Shown: positions 24,968-32,740, counted from the stretch's first letter. The stretch: DNA of 34,618 nt from Polyangium sp. 15x6 (GCF_029960785.1 NZ_JASBQE010000118.1:1-34618); one strand, 5' to 3'. The notes: a model not told the origin generated them from the sequence alone. Translations and numbers: made by a program.

Positions 24968-25555
24968 ATGCCCCCGGCAGGCCCTCCGAGAGCCCACTCC
25001 AGTGCGGAAGAGCACATCCGCTGGAGCAGGGGGGAGCTGCGCATCAAGGTCGTCGACGACGTCGTCTACGAGCAGGTCAGCGGCTACCTCGAAAAAGACA
25101 TCGTCAGTAAAATCACGCAGCCCGTCGACAAGCAGATCGGGCAAGGCGTGAAGCCCATCATCTTCAACGACTGGTGGGACCTCGCGGGGTACGACTCCGA
25201 CGCCCGCCTCAAGCTGACGGATTGGATCTTCTGGATCCGCGGCAAGATCGTGGGCAGCCACATCCTCGTCCGCTCGAAGATCGTCAGCATGGGCGTCTCG
25301 ATCGCGAACCTCGCGCTCGGGGGGATGCTCACGGTCTACACCGATCGACAGGAATTCACGCTCGCCTACCACCGCGCCTTGCGGCAGAGCATGAAGCCGT
25401 CGTCGACCTCGACCTCGTCCACGATGGCGGCGCCCGTGTCCACCGCGACCCCGCCCGTCTCGCAGACCTCCTCGGGCGCCTCGTCTTCGGCCACGGGCTC
25501 CTCCCCGGGCTCCTCGCACGACGAGCCGGTGCGGCCTCCGCGCTCGATCCGTTGA
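24968..25555 (+). CDS. STAS-like (SpoIIAA-like) protein with Ser/Pro-rich tail
   Basis: A 195-residue cytoplasmic protein. Residues about 15-140 look like a SpoIIAA/STAS-type alpha/beta domain: I-R-W-S-R-G-E-L-R-I-K-V, Y-E-Q-V-S-G-Y-L, I-I-F-N-D-W-W-D-L-A-G-Y-D-S and V-S-M-G-V-S-I-A-N-L-A-L-G-G. Proteins with this pattern are common in Polyangiaceae, as I recall. The last ~50 residues are low-complexity Ser/Thr/Pro. The ATG at 24968 lacks a clear ribosome site; a GTG at 24890 would add 26 residues and is the alternative. It is 114 bases upstream of the MpaB-type gene and may be co-transcribed with it. Confidence 0.65.
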   Translation: MPPAGPPRAHSSAEEHIRWSRGELRIKVVDDVVYEQVSGYLEKDIVSKITQPVDKQIGQGVKPIIFNDWWDLAGYDSDARLKLTDWIFWIRGKIVGSHILVRSKIVSMGVSIANLALGGMLTVYTDRQEFTLAYHRALRQSMKPSSTSTSSTMAAPVSTATPPVSQTSSGASSSATGSSPGSSHDEPVRPPRSIR

Positions 25556-25669
25556 GAGGCCGTGAGCTGGCATGCGTGCCGGCGACCTCGTGTCAAGAGG
25601 CAATGACATGCCTTTGGGCATTTCGTGGCGTCCGCCCGGCGTGGTAGGAGTCGGGGAGGAGAGGCGGCC

Positions 25670-26911
25670 ATGAGCACCGACAGCCCCAGGCTGCACCCCG
25701 ACATCCCCGAAGACGCGGCCGTGCCGCGCGTGCCTGCTTGGTACGTCGATCGAACCGCGGCGCGCGAGCGCTTCGGCGAGGCCGTCGACTCGTTCGGCCC
25801 GTTCCTCATGCGCGGCGACCCGCCCGCGGACGAACTCGTCGCCGTCCTGAACGAGCTCCGCCCCGCGCAGGCGAACCGCATGCTGCAGCAGGCGCTCGAC
25901 GAGGGCATCGCGAGCGTCCGCCGCCCGCCGCGCGCGTTCGTGCAGTTCTTCCGGCAGATCGACGAGATCCCGCTCTGGCTCGACTGGGACAAACTCGACC
26001 GCGGCGGCCGCGCCATCTTACGCACCGGCCCCCTTGGCGCGGTCGTCCTCGCCTGTTACTCGCTCCCGCTCTCCTATGCCTCGCCGGATGGCAGTAAGCC
26101 CCTCACGGCCTCGGGACGCCTCGTCCAGCGCGCCTCGCGCAGGCTCACCGAGACCGCGCGCTTCCTCGTCGAGACGTGCCGCCCCGGCGGCCTTCGACGT
26201 GGCGCCGAGGGCTTCAAGATCACGATCCGCGTCCGGCTCATGCACGCCCAGGTGCGCAGGCTCCTCCTGCAGCGCAAGTCCTGGCCCTACGAGCGCTGGG
26301 GTTTGCCCGTGAACCAGGCGTACATGGCCGGGACGAACGTGCTCTTCTCGTCGGTCCTCATCGAGGGACTCTCGAAGCTCGGCTACGAGGTCCCGCAGGC
26401 CGAGCGTGACGACATCGTGCAGCTCTGGCGTTACGGCGGCCTGCTCAGCGGCGTCGACTCGAAGATCTGCGCGGCCACCGAGGCCGAGGGCTTGCGCCTC
26501 ATCCGGCTCATCCATGCGGTGATGGATCCGCCGGACGACGACTCGCGCGCGCTCGTCAAGGCGCTCATGGAGGCGCCGCTCGAGCTCGCGAAGAACCCGG
26601 CGCAGCGCGCGGTGGCGCAGCGGCTCGTGGATTTGCTCTACGGTCTGTCGCGGCACCTCGTGGGCGAGCCGCTCGCGGACGCGCTCGCGTATCCGCGCAC
26701 GTCGTGGCGCCACGTCACGCCGCTGCTCCGGGGGATGAACATGATGATGAACACCGTCGAGCGCCGGGTGCCCGAGAGCCGCGACGCGATGTATCGGTTC
26801 GGCCTCGAAGCATGGGAGAGAGTCATCGAGAACGGCCTCGCCGGCATCCCGGCGGCGTTCGATTTCCGCAAGGCGACCGTGGGGGATGGAGGGCCGACGC
26901 ATGCTCCGTGA
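25670..26911 (+). CDS. MpaB / rubber-oxygenase family (DUF2236) oxygenase-like protein
   Basis: A 413-residue, mostly helical protein of the MpaB/Lcp (latex-clearing protein) superfamily. The key segment is I-R-V-R-L-M-H-A-Q-V-R-R (His192), where in rubber oxygenase Lcp the corresponding histidine is an axial ligand of b-type haem. A G-S-K-P-L-T-A-S-G-R segment near 141-150 lies where Lcp has conserved Lys/Thr residues, and G-L-P-V-N-Q-A-Y-M follows at about 211. Characterised members cleave C=C bonds oxidatively; many bacterial ones have unknown substrates. There is no signal peptide, unlike secreted Lcp, so it is probably intracellular. The ATG at 25670 follows GGGAGGAG. Its end overlaps the next gene by 11 bases, so they form an operon. 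Confidence 0.8.
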   Translation: MSTDSPRLHPDIPEDAAVPRVPAWYVDRTAARERFGEAVDSFGPFLMRGDPPADELVAVLNELRPAQANRMLQQALDEGIASVRRPPRAFVQFFRQIDEIPLWLDWDKLDRGGRAILRTGPLGAVVLACYSLPLSYASPDGSKPLTASGRLVQRASRRLTETARFLVETCRPGGLRRGAEGFKITIRVRLMHAQVRRLLLQRKSWPYERWGLPVNQAYMAGTNVLFSSVLIEGLSKLGYEVPQAERDDIVQLWRYGGLLSGVDSKICAATEAEGLRLIRLIHAVMDPPDDDSRALVKALMEAPLELAKNPAQRAVAQRLVDLLYGLSRHLVGEPLADALAYPRTSWRHVTPLLRGMNMMMNTVERRVPESRDAMYRFGLEAWERVIENGLAGIPAAFDFRKATVGDGGPTHAP

Positions 26912-28385
26912 CAAGCTGAGTTTCCTGGGGGATCAGGACATCGAGCTCCTGCTCCGTTCGAGCCAGAGGCGGCACGTCGTGCGTGGCGAGGTCATCGTCC
27001 GGGAGGGCCAGAGCCCCGAGGCGATCTTCCTCGTGCAAGAGGGCTTCATCTCGGTCCGCGCGGGCGGCGTCACCGTCGGCTACTTCGGCCCGGGCCAGAT
27101 CCTCGGCGAGATCTCCTTCCTCGAGCGACGCAGCGCGAGCGCCACCGTCGTCGCCGAGGGCGACGCCGTCCTGAACCGCATCGACAACGCCGACCTCGAG
27201 GCGCTCCTCTCCGCGCACCCCGACCTCGCGGCTCGCTTCTATCGCTCGCTCGCGGTGAGTTTGTCCCGTCGCGTGCGCGCGCTCAGCGGCAGCCTCACGA
27301 AGCTCCGCGGCCAGCGCTCGCACAAGGCGCGTTACGGCCAGCTCTCGGCGCGGCACGTCCCTTCGAGCCTGATCGACGGCCTCACGAGCGTCTTGAAGGA
27401 AGTCCAGCGCGTCGAGGAGTCGCTCGCGGCGCGCAGGACCACGGTGGACGCGGCGGCGCGCGTGGTCGCGTCTGCGTGTGATCGCGTGGTCGCCTTGCTC
27501 GAACAGCACACCACGGAGAAGGCGCTGCTCGCGATCAGCGTCGACGACCTCCTCAAGTTCCGGGACATCAGCCGCCTGCGCGAGGGCGTCGGCAGCTTCG
27601 TCTTCCGCATCTGCTTCGCGCTGCTCATGTCGAGCGCGACGATCGCGCGTGTCTACGACAAACCTGGCGGCGTGGCCGAGGACGACGAGACGCGCCGCGC
27701 GATCGCCGACGCCGACGCCGAGGGCGACGGCCTCATCGGTCCGCTCGTCGATCGCTGGTTCCTCGACCGCGCCGTCTGCCGTGCGCGCCGCGAGAGCCGC
27801 AAGGCCATGGTCGCCGAGATCGTCCGTCGCGCCACGGAGCACACGGGCGCGGGCCCCTTCCAGGTCACGAGCATCGGCAGCGGCGGCGGCGACGAGCTGC
27901 TCGACGCGATGGACGAGGCGGGCGAGGGCATCCTCGCGGCGACGTGCATCGACCCGGATCCGGACGCGCTTCGCCGTGGCAACCACCAGGCGTCGGAGGC
28001 GGGCCACGCCTCGTCGATGACGTTCCTTTGCGCGGAGCCTTTGAGCCTCTCGGGCTCGGGCTCGGAGATCTTCCTCGGACCGCAGCACATGGTCTACGCG
28101 CTCTGCTTCTTCGATTACCTCTCGGACGACGACGCGGTGGCCCTGCTCGACTGGATGTGGGGCCGCCTCGGTCCTTCGGGGACGGCGGTTTGGACGGCGC
28201 TCGGGCCGGACCTCACGGACCTGCCGATGATGGAGCACCTGCTCGAGTGGAGCGTCGTCCCGCGTGATGCGCCGGCGATCCGCGCGCTCGTCTCCCGGTC
28301 GCGTTTCGGCCGCTCCGTCGAGGTCCATCTGGTCGAAGGCACCTCGCTGCACATGGTCACGTGCACGCGCGAGGCGGAGCCGTGA
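26901..28385 (+). CDS. cyclic-nucleotide-binding domain fused to class I methyltransferase-like domain
   Basis: A 494-residue protein. Residues about 15-125 are a cNMP-binding beta-roll (R-G-E-V-I-V-R-E-G-Q, then G-P-G-Q-I-L-G-E-I-S-F-L, and R-S-A-S-A-T-V-V-A). The phosphate-binding cassette is degenerate compared with CRP (R-x-A-T). A helical middle follows (about 125-315). Residues about 320-490 have a class I methyltransferase-like core: V-T-S-I-G-S-G-G-G-D-E-L-L with a following acidic I-D-P-D-P and later C-F-F-D-Y-L-S-D-D-D. There is no helix-turn-helix, so it is not a CRP-like regulator. The ATG at 26901 has GGAGGG at good spacing; an ATG at 26886 lies five codons upstream. It overlaps the MpaB-type gene by 11 bases and the STAS-like gene by 4 (GTGA). 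Confidence 0.82.
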   Translation: MLRDKLSFLGDQDIELLLRSSQRRHVVRGEVIVREGQSPEAIFLVQEGFISVRAGGVTVGYFGPGQILGEISFLERRSASATVVAEGDAVLNRIDNADLEALLSAHPDLAARFYRSLAVSLSRRVRALSGSLTKLRGQRSHKARYGQLSARHVPSSLIDGLTSVLKEVQRVEESLAARRTTVDAAARVVASACDRVVALLEQHTTEKALLAISVDDLLKFRDISRLREGVGSFVFRICFALLMSSATIARVYDKPGGVAEDDETRRAIADADAEGDGLIGPLVDRWFLDRAVCRARRESRKAMVAEIVRRATEHTGAGPFQVTSIGSGGGDELLDAMDEAGEGILAATCIDPDPDALRRGNHQASEAGHASSMTFLCAEPLSLSGSGSEIFLGPQHMVYALCFFDYLSDDDAVALLDWMWGRLGPSGTAVWTALGPDLTDLPMMEHLLEWSVVPRDAPAIRALVSRSRFGRSVEVHLVEGTSLHMVTCTREAEP

Positions 28386-28834
28386 CGATCGTCCCTTCGA
28401 GTCGCGTCGGGCCCAAGGAGGTCTACCGCAACCCGTACATGATCGTACGGCACGACGTGACTCGAAAGCTCCTGATCGTGACGCGAACGAGCGCCCCTTA
28501 TCCCACCATCGACACGATGCGGGACACGTTCCTCGAAATGGAGGCGGCGATCGGATACGTCTCGCGGCCGCGGACGATGCTCCTCATCGACGCGCGCGCG
28601 GCGCTGCCGCGGAACGACCCCGACTTCGAGGCGGAGTTCGGGCGATTGCGGAAGCACTTCTTGCGGGAGTTCCAGAAGATCGCGACGCTGGTGCAGACGG
28701 CCGTGGGGATCCTGCAGGTGACGCGGCAGGTGCGCGCGGACGAGCGGCCGACGGGGGCGTTCACGGACCCGAGCGAGGCGCTGGCGTATCTGGGGGTGGT
28801 GATCGAGCCGGAGAGGATCGAGGTGCGGGGGTAA
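28382..28834 (+). CDS. STAS/SpoIIAA-like protein
   Basis: A 150-residue cytoplasmic protein with an alpha/beta sequence pattern: strand L-L-I-V-T-R-T-S-A-P-Y-P, helix, strand T-M-L-L-I-D-A-R-A-A-L-P-R-N-D-P-D-F, long helix, then V-G-I-L-Q-V-T-R. This fits the STAS/SpoIIAA-like group and resembles the first gene of the locus in architecture rather than in sequence. It starts with GTG at 28382, sharing GTGA with the previous stop, with GGAG five bases upstream; an ATG at 28361 is a weaker alternative. The coupling places it in the same operon as the cNMP-binding fusion, possibly as its partner. Confidence 0.75.
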   Translation: MTIVPSSRVGPKEVYRNPYMIVRHDVTRKLLIVTRTSAPYPTIDTMRDTFLEMEAAIGYVSRPRTMLLIDARAALPRNDPDFEAEFGRLRKHFLREFQKIATLVQTAVGILQVTRQVRADERPTGAFTDPSEALAYLGVVIEPERIEVRG

Positions 28835-28865
28835 GAGTCAGGGGAGGGGGGGTGGGGGAGGGCGC

Positions 28866-29396
28866 TTGTTTGGGTTCTTCTACTGCGCTCTTCTGTGCGC
28901 CTCCGTGCTCCTTGCAACACCAGGGCGGGCACGCGCGTTCGAGCTCAGCGGCGGCGTGAGTTTGGGTGGGATTCTGGTGGGCACAGACCCGCGGCTCGCG
29001 GTGAGCCCGCACGCGCGCATGTCGTGGCGCATGAAGGGCAGTATCCTGCTCGCGGTGGATGAGATGTGCAGCATTCTGCCGTCGACCAACGAACTCGGCG
29101 CCGGCGTCTATAACCACACGTCCGTCGCCGTGGGATATGCGTCGCAGCAAGGCAACTTCAGTCTCGGCCCCTCGCTTTCGCTTTACACCATGCCGGCGTG
29201 TGGCGTCACGTTGTGTGGCCGCGTGGCGGGTGTAGCGCCAGGCGCCCGCGCGCAGGCGGACGTTTCCTTCGTCGGCCCGCGGGGCGTGTCCGTGAGTGCC
29301 GCGGTTGACTGGGTGGGTGGAAGGAGCCTCGTGCTCCCTGGCGGCATTGCAGCGATGGTGGTTGCAGGTCCCGTGCTTCGATGGGGGGCGAAATGA
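28866..29396 (+). CDS. small exported outer-membrane-like protein (TTG start)
   Basis: A 176-residue protein with a clear signal peptide (about 1-24, ending G-R-A-R-A). The mature part is Gly-rich with short alternating hydrophobic strands (H-T-S-V-A-V-G-Y-A, F-S-L-G-P-S-L-S-L-Y, V-S-V-S-A-A-V-D-W) and ends in a strand-like V-L-R-W-G-A-K, consistent with a small beta-barrel. Two cysteines occur close together (A-C-G-V-T-L-C-G). The start is TTG at 28866 behind GGGGGAGGG; no ATG precedes the signal in frame. Its stop overlaps the next gene's ATG (ATGA). The codons here are less G/C-biased by eye than in the genes to the left. Confidence 0.65.
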   Translation: MFGFFYCALLCASVLLATPGRARAFELSGGVSLGGILVGTDPRLAVSPHARMSWRMKGSILLAVDEMCSILPSTNELGAGVYNHTSVAVGYASQQGNFSLGPSLSLYTMPACGVTLCGRVAGVAPGARAQADVSFVGPRGVSVSAAVDWVGGRSLVLPGGIAAMVVAGPVLRWGAK

Positions 29397-29910
29397 GCTC
29401 GATGAGAAACCTGGTTTACGTCGTCGTCCTTGGCATCTGGGGTTTCGCCGCGTGTAACTATACCGTTGGGGAGTGTTATACGCGCGATCAGCTCGGGGAA
29501 GCGGCCGGTGTGGGCGGTGGCGTGATCCTCCCGAGCGGGTTGGAGGCTTCGGGGAGACGCCGCCGGAGCCGGGGGGCCCCACGGGCAAGCTCGAATGCAA
29601 CGCTACGGACACGGAGGAGAGCAAGCCGGTCGAAGAGGATTCGTATGAAGCGGGTCTGAAGGTGTTTTGCCTCAAGCCGGACTGGGGGGGCAAGTGCTCG
29701 GACAGGTGCATCGACAAAGGGGTTTATTGTGTACCACTCGCCGTGCACCCCAAAAAGGCCGATCCCGGCTAGCGCGAGCTGTTCTCGTGCAACACTTTAC
29801 CCATCGGGTTCATGTGTGGATACCATTACCCCAACGGGGATGACTGTTATTTACCGATCGGTGCCCCTATCGTTGTTCCCACGTTCTGCTCCTACTCCGG
29901 CAATCACTAG
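29393..29910 (+). pseudogene. broken cysteine-rich lipoprotein gene (one frameshift, one in-frame TAG)
   Basis: Starting at the ATG at 29393 the product begins M-S-S-M-R-N-L-V-Y-V-V-V and ends its signal at a lipobox (F-A-A-C-N-Y-T). At about 29537-29541 (in GGGTTGG) the sensible frame shifts by one base: frame 1 runs into basic nonsense, whereas the other frame continues V-G-G-F-G-E-T-P-P-E-P and later F-C-L-K-P-D-W-G-G-K-C-S-D-R-C. This frame hits TAG at 29770-29772 but carries on in the same frame with R-E-L-F-S-C-N-T-L-P and C-G-Y-H-Y-P-N-G-D-D-C to a second TAG at 29908. The cysteine pattern on both sides of each break shows a once-intact gene. I recall intact relatives in Polyangiaceae. 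A sequencing error could explain the frameshift, less easily the stop. Confidence 0.7.
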
Positions 29911-29918
29911 GGGGTCGA

Positions 29919-30281
29919 ATGATTGACACAGATAAAGTTGCCGACTTCTACAACGGCTTGTACGCGCTTCAGAGCATCGCCGCATGGGCGTACGTCGTCG
30001 CAAATCGTGAAAGGATCCTCGAACTGCTCGACGCCTTCGAGAAGGCATACGAGCAGATGATCCCCCTTCATGCGGCTGGCAAGATCGGCGCCGGAGACGC
30101 GGAATTCACCGCGGAGAACCTCGACCGCGTCAAGCGCATCCGTCTGCTCCTTCAGCCTGGCTTGGATAGCAACGAAGCGATGCAGGCGGCACCGGAGATC
30201 CTCGCATTGGCTGAACGATGCTGGAAGGCACTGACGGGAAAGGACATCTTTCCTCTCTCGGTCGCGAAGATGGATGAATGA
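29919..30281 (+). CDS. 120-aa hypothetical helical protein
   Basis: A soluble, mostly helical protein (R-I-L-E-L-L-D-A-F-E-K-A-Y-E-Q-M, L-D-R-V-K-R-I-R-L-L-L) with no signal, membrane segment or recognised domain. It starts eight bases after the broken lipoprotein gene, with GGGG just upstream of the ATG. The codons again look less G/C-biased than in the chromosomal core. It converges on the NUDIX gene with 23 bases between stops. Function unknown; a partner of the preceding exported proteins is possible but unsupported. Confidence 0.6.
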   Translation: MIDTDKVADFYNGLYALQSIAAWAYVVANRERILELLDAFEKAYEQMIPLHAAGKIGAGDAEFTAENLDRVKRIRLLLQPGLDSNEAMQAAPEILALAERCWKALTGKDIFPLSVAKMDE

Positions 30282-30304
30282 CGGCAGTCGGGTGGCGCCT
30301 CATG

Positions 30305-30715
30305 TCACCGCTGCCGTGTCGACGGTCCCCGGGTTTGCACGAGACGGGCGACATCTTCGAGAAGCCCGGGCAGCGACGCGAGGCTGCTCAGCTCTTCGAG
30401 CGTCGACCAGGAAAGGCTGACGACGTCCTCCCCTTCGCGCGGCTTCGCCTCGCCGCGCACGTGATGTGCAAAATAAAAAAAGCCTTCCCAGGCGACGCCG
30501 CGAACGTCGAAGACGCCATGGTCGATGAGCTCGAGCTCCGCCGGTTCCACGTCGAGCCCTACTTCTTCCATAAGCTCGCGCCGGGCCGCTTCGATCGGTG
30601 ATTCGTCCCTCTCGACCTTGCCGCCCGGGAAGTTCCACCACGGCCTGCTCAGCTCGCGAAGCACGAGGAACCGCCCTTGGGTGGTTCGAATGATTACGCG
30701 TACAAAACGCTTCAT
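30305..30715 (-). CDS. NUDIX hydrolase
   Basis: A 136-residue protein with a perfect Nudix box: G-K-V-E-R-D-E at the start (G-x5-E), seven residues, then R-E-L-M-E-E-V-G-L. The Glu residues of R-E-x-x-E-E coordinate the metal that drives nucleoside-diphosphate-linked-X hydrolysis. The preceding P-W-W-N-F-P-G-G is typical. The substrate (for example oxidised or other NTPs) cannot be read from the sequence. The ATG at 30715 has GGAGGGGG upstream at somewhat long spacing and fits domain length; a longer frame upstream lacks homology. Confidence 0.93.
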   Translation of the reverse strand: MKRFVRVIIRTTQGRFLVLRELSRPWWNFPGGKVERDESPIEAARRELMEEVGLDVEPAELELIDHGVFDVRGVAWEGFFYFAHHVRGEAKPREGEDVVSLSWSTLEELSSLASLPGLLEDVARLVQTRGPSTRQR

Positions 30716-30887
30716 GGGGACGAACACCCCCTCCGGCTGGGAAGCTGCATCGTATCCTGGTCGAGGTCGCCGAGGCCAACGAGAAACGCGAACCCGGACA
30801 GGTCTGGGCGGTGCCTGTGTTTTGCCCTTCCCATCCTCCACCCCTTCCGTTACCTTCCTCGCGGGGGAGAGAGGATCACGGGAGGGT

Positions 30888-31655
30888 ATGCCGTCGAAGC
30901 AAGTCACCGATCGTCAAAAGAGCGCCGACGCTGTATGCATGGCCGCGGACGTACACGCGGAGCGCGTCAATGCCGCGCTCTCCACGCTCCTTTCCCCTCA
31001 TCTCGCCCAGGCCTCCGGCGAGACCATACCCGACGTCGCTGTCCTCATGCGCCTCTTCTCACGCGCCCTCCGCGCGACGAAAGAGCAAATGATCAAGGCC
31101 GACGAGGCGCACGAGGCCGAGCTTGGCGATGACGAACCTGCCCGCAAGGCGCGCGACCAGGCATTCGAGGAGCTTTATGCCGAGCTCGTCACGCAGCGCG
31201 AGGTATTGACGGGTCTTTATGGCGCGGCCGTGGCGGCGCAGGTCATGCCGAGCGAAACCCCCCGGGACCCGGTCGTCCTTGCGCGATTTTCCCGCACCGT
31301 CGAGAAAAACCTCGCCGAGATACCCCTGCCGGCGTCGCGCGTCAAAGGCGCGACCCTCAATGCCGCCGACGTGAAGGCGACCCTCACAGGGATGCGCGAG
31401 GCGCTGGAGGCGCGTATCGAAACCGTTTCGCGCGAAGTACGTGAAGCGCAAACCACGCAGGTGGCCAAGCGGCAATCCATGGACAGCTACGACGGCATGT
31501 TCGGTGGTGTCGCCGGGCTCCTGAGCCACCTGCTCCTCGTCGCAGGGGAGCGAGACCTCGCCACCCAGGTGAAGCCTTCCGCGCGAAGGCCGGGGCAGAC
31601 CGCGATCCAGGCCGACGAGAAGCCGGAGCCTTCCGAGAGCCAAACGACCGGCTGA
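30888..31655 (+). CDS. conserved-looking hypothetical, coiled helical protein
   Basis: A 255-residue soluble protein, predicted almost entirely helical, with heptad-like stretches (L-M-R-L-F-S-R-A-L-R-A-T-K-E-Q-M and M-R-E-A-L-E-A-R-I-E-T-V-S-R-E-V). Near 205-225 lies a small apolar segment, M-F-G-G-V-A-G-L-L-S-H-L-L-L-V-A-G. The tail is charged and disordered. I recognise no family. The ATG at 30888 has GGAGGG unusually close (one base) plus a GAGAGGA further upstream. Divergent from the NUDIX gene across 172 bp. A structural or scaffold role is possible but not shown. Confidence 0.65.
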   Translation: MPSKQVTDRQKSADAVCMAADVHAERVNAALSTLLSPHLAQASGETIPDVAVLMRLFSRALRATKEQMIKADEAHEAELGDDEPARKARDQAFEELYAELVTQREVLTGLYGAAVAAQVMPSETPRDPVVLARFSRTVEKNLAEIPLPASRVKGATLNAADVKATLTGMREALEARIETVSREVREAQTTQVAKRQSMDSYDGMFGGVAGLLSHLLLVAGERDLATQVKPSARRPGQTAIQADEKPEPSESQTTG

Positions 31656-31898
31656 ACCGTCGCCAGCGCCCTCCGCAGCGCCCGCGGACGCCTCTGGCAA
31701 CGGGCGAGCCCCGTCCACGAGGCTCGGGTCTGTGTGTGGGGAAACAACCCCCGGCTTCACGGGGGCTGCGGACGGGGCTGGGGGTTTTGACGGGGCCTTC
31801 GCGGCGGCCGCCAAAGCGCCTGGGGAAGCGAGCTCGGCCGACACGAGCCGCGCCCGACACCCCACGCGCTCCTCATTCCCCAGACCCCTCCCCCAAGC
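31656..31898. other. 243-bp intergenic region before the palindrome
   Basis: This is G/C-rich with several short inverted repeats but no gene I can support in any frame. It separates the last gene that looks native from the mosaic right end. One hairpin that could end transcription is listed separately. Confidence 0.5.
31748..31765 (+). terminator. short G/C hairpin after the 255-aa gene
   Basis: CCCCCG-GCTTCA-CGGGGG forms a 6-bp stem with a 6-base loop about 90 bases after the stop codon. There is no downstream U-run, so intrinsic termination is uncertain. Confidence 0.25.
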
Positions 31899-31938
31899 CT
31901 AGAACATCGAGCGGTTGTCAAACCGATCGATGTTCTAG
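31899..31938. repeat. 40-bp near-perfect palindrome at a sequence junction
   Basis: CTAGAACATCGAGCGGTT (31899-31916) and AACCGATCGATGTTCTAG (31921-31938) are reverse complements at 17 of 18 positions around a 4-base centre, GTCA; the flanking C/G extend the match by one. Immediately after it begins a transporter gene that lacks its 5' part, so the palindrome sits exactly at a breakpoint. One arm is repeated near 34478-34495. This is the geometry of a recombination site or fused mobile-element ends; the element type is not identified. Confidence 0.8.
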
Positions 31939-32303
31939 GTGCCGCCGTCAAGCCTGAGGAGACCGCCTCGGCGGCTGGGCTCTCGAATTTCCTGCGCACC
32001 TGCGCGGGCGCGTTCGCGACCTCGCTGATGACCACCCTGTGGGACAACACCGCGAACGAGAAGCGGGCCCAGTTGGTCGGACACCTCAACGATGTCCCTG
32101 CGACCATCGATGCCATGAGCGCGAAGGGGCTGACGCCGGATCAGGCGGTGGGTCAGATCGAGCGCATGGTGCAGGTGCAGGCGGTCATGCTGGCGACCAA
32201 TCACCTGTTTCTGGTCTCCATGCTGTTGTTCATCTTCGCCGCGTCGATCGTCTGGATCTCGCCCCGGCCGCGCGCCGCCCCGCCTCCAGGCGGGGGGCAC
32301 TAG
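31939..32303 (+). pseudogene. 5'-truncated DHA2-family (EmrB-like) efflux transporter
   Basis: The reading frame continues through the palindrome and is homologous to the C-terminus of 14-helix DHA2/EmrB transporters: V-L-G-A-A-V-K-P-E-E-T-A-S-A-A-G-L-S-N-F-L-R-T (in two parts, 31932-32000), then T-T-L-W-D-N, Q-A-V-M-L-A-T-N-H-L-F, and a last membrane helix S-M-L-L-F-I-F-A-A-S-I-V-W-I. Only about 120 of roughly 500 residues remain, so it cannot transport. The break falls at the palindrome. Its stop codon overlaps, on the other strand, that of the glyoxalase-fold gene (CTAG). Sequence style resembles alphaproteobacterial rather than myxobacterial homologues, by memory. Confidence 0.75.
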
Positions 32304-32716
32304 CTAGCGGGCGGGCCCTTCAGTTCGACCGTGTTGCCCTCGGGGTCCTGCAGATAGATCGAGAGGCCTTCGCCGAGCGCGCCGTAGCGCTGGCCGGACT
32401 CGGTGACCTCGACGCCGTGACGGGCCAGGTGGGCGCGGATCGCCGCCTCGTCGAACGGCGCGACCTGCAGGCAGAAATGGTCGAGGTTGCGGCCCTCCAG
32501 CCGCGGGCCCGCGCCACCCATTCGGCCCAGCGGACCGTCGAGGGTGACGAGGTCGATCATCTCGCGGCCGGCGCGCAGGTGGGTGAGGCCGAGCTCAGGC
32601 CGGTCCCAGTCGACGGAGCAGCCGAGCACCTCGGTGTAGAAGCCGACCATCCTCGCCTTGTCGCGGATGCGCAGCACGATGTGGTCAAAGCCCCGGAGCG
32701 CGATGGGATGGGTCAT
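32300..32716 (-). CDS. VOC / glyoxalase-fold protein (second in window)
   Basis: A 138-residue vicinal-oxygen-chelate protein: G-F-D-H-I-V-L-R-I-R-D-K-A-R-M-V-G-F-Y-T-E-V-L-G (in two parts), L-D-H-F-C-L-Q-V and C-terminal L-Q-D-P-E-G-N-T-V-E-L-K. The His residues of D-H-I and D-H-F and the Glu of V-E-L are the usual metal-ligand positions. It is not closely similar to the first VOC protein at 3449-3955. The gene is complete but its neighbours are not. A GNAT fragment ends 24 bases upstream on the same strand, the remnant of a two-gene unit. Confidence 0.85.
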   Translation of the reverse strand: MTHPIALRGFDHIVLRIRDKARMVGFYTEVLGCSVDWDRPELGLTHLRAGREMIDLVTLDGPLGRMGGAGPRLEGRNLDHFCLQVAPFDEAAIRAHLARHGVEVTESGQRYGALGEGLSIYLQDPEGNTVELKGPPAS

Positions 32717-32740
32717 GGCCCCATCATAGCCGCTGCGGGC

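Noticed and set aside
25592-25625. Small hairpin ATGCC-TTTG-GGCAT before the MpaB-type gene as a terminator
   Set aside because: Only a 5-bp stem without a U-run; too weak to report as a feature.
31059-31865. A 268-codon minus-strand frame
   Set aside because: It mostly overlaps the better-supported 255-aa plus-strand gene and reads as its shadow, with a Pro/Ala-rich extension into non-coding DNA.
31899-31938. Integron attC site
   Set aside because: The GTTRRRY/RYYYAAC core sites are absent; GTTCTAG and GTTGTCA do not fit.
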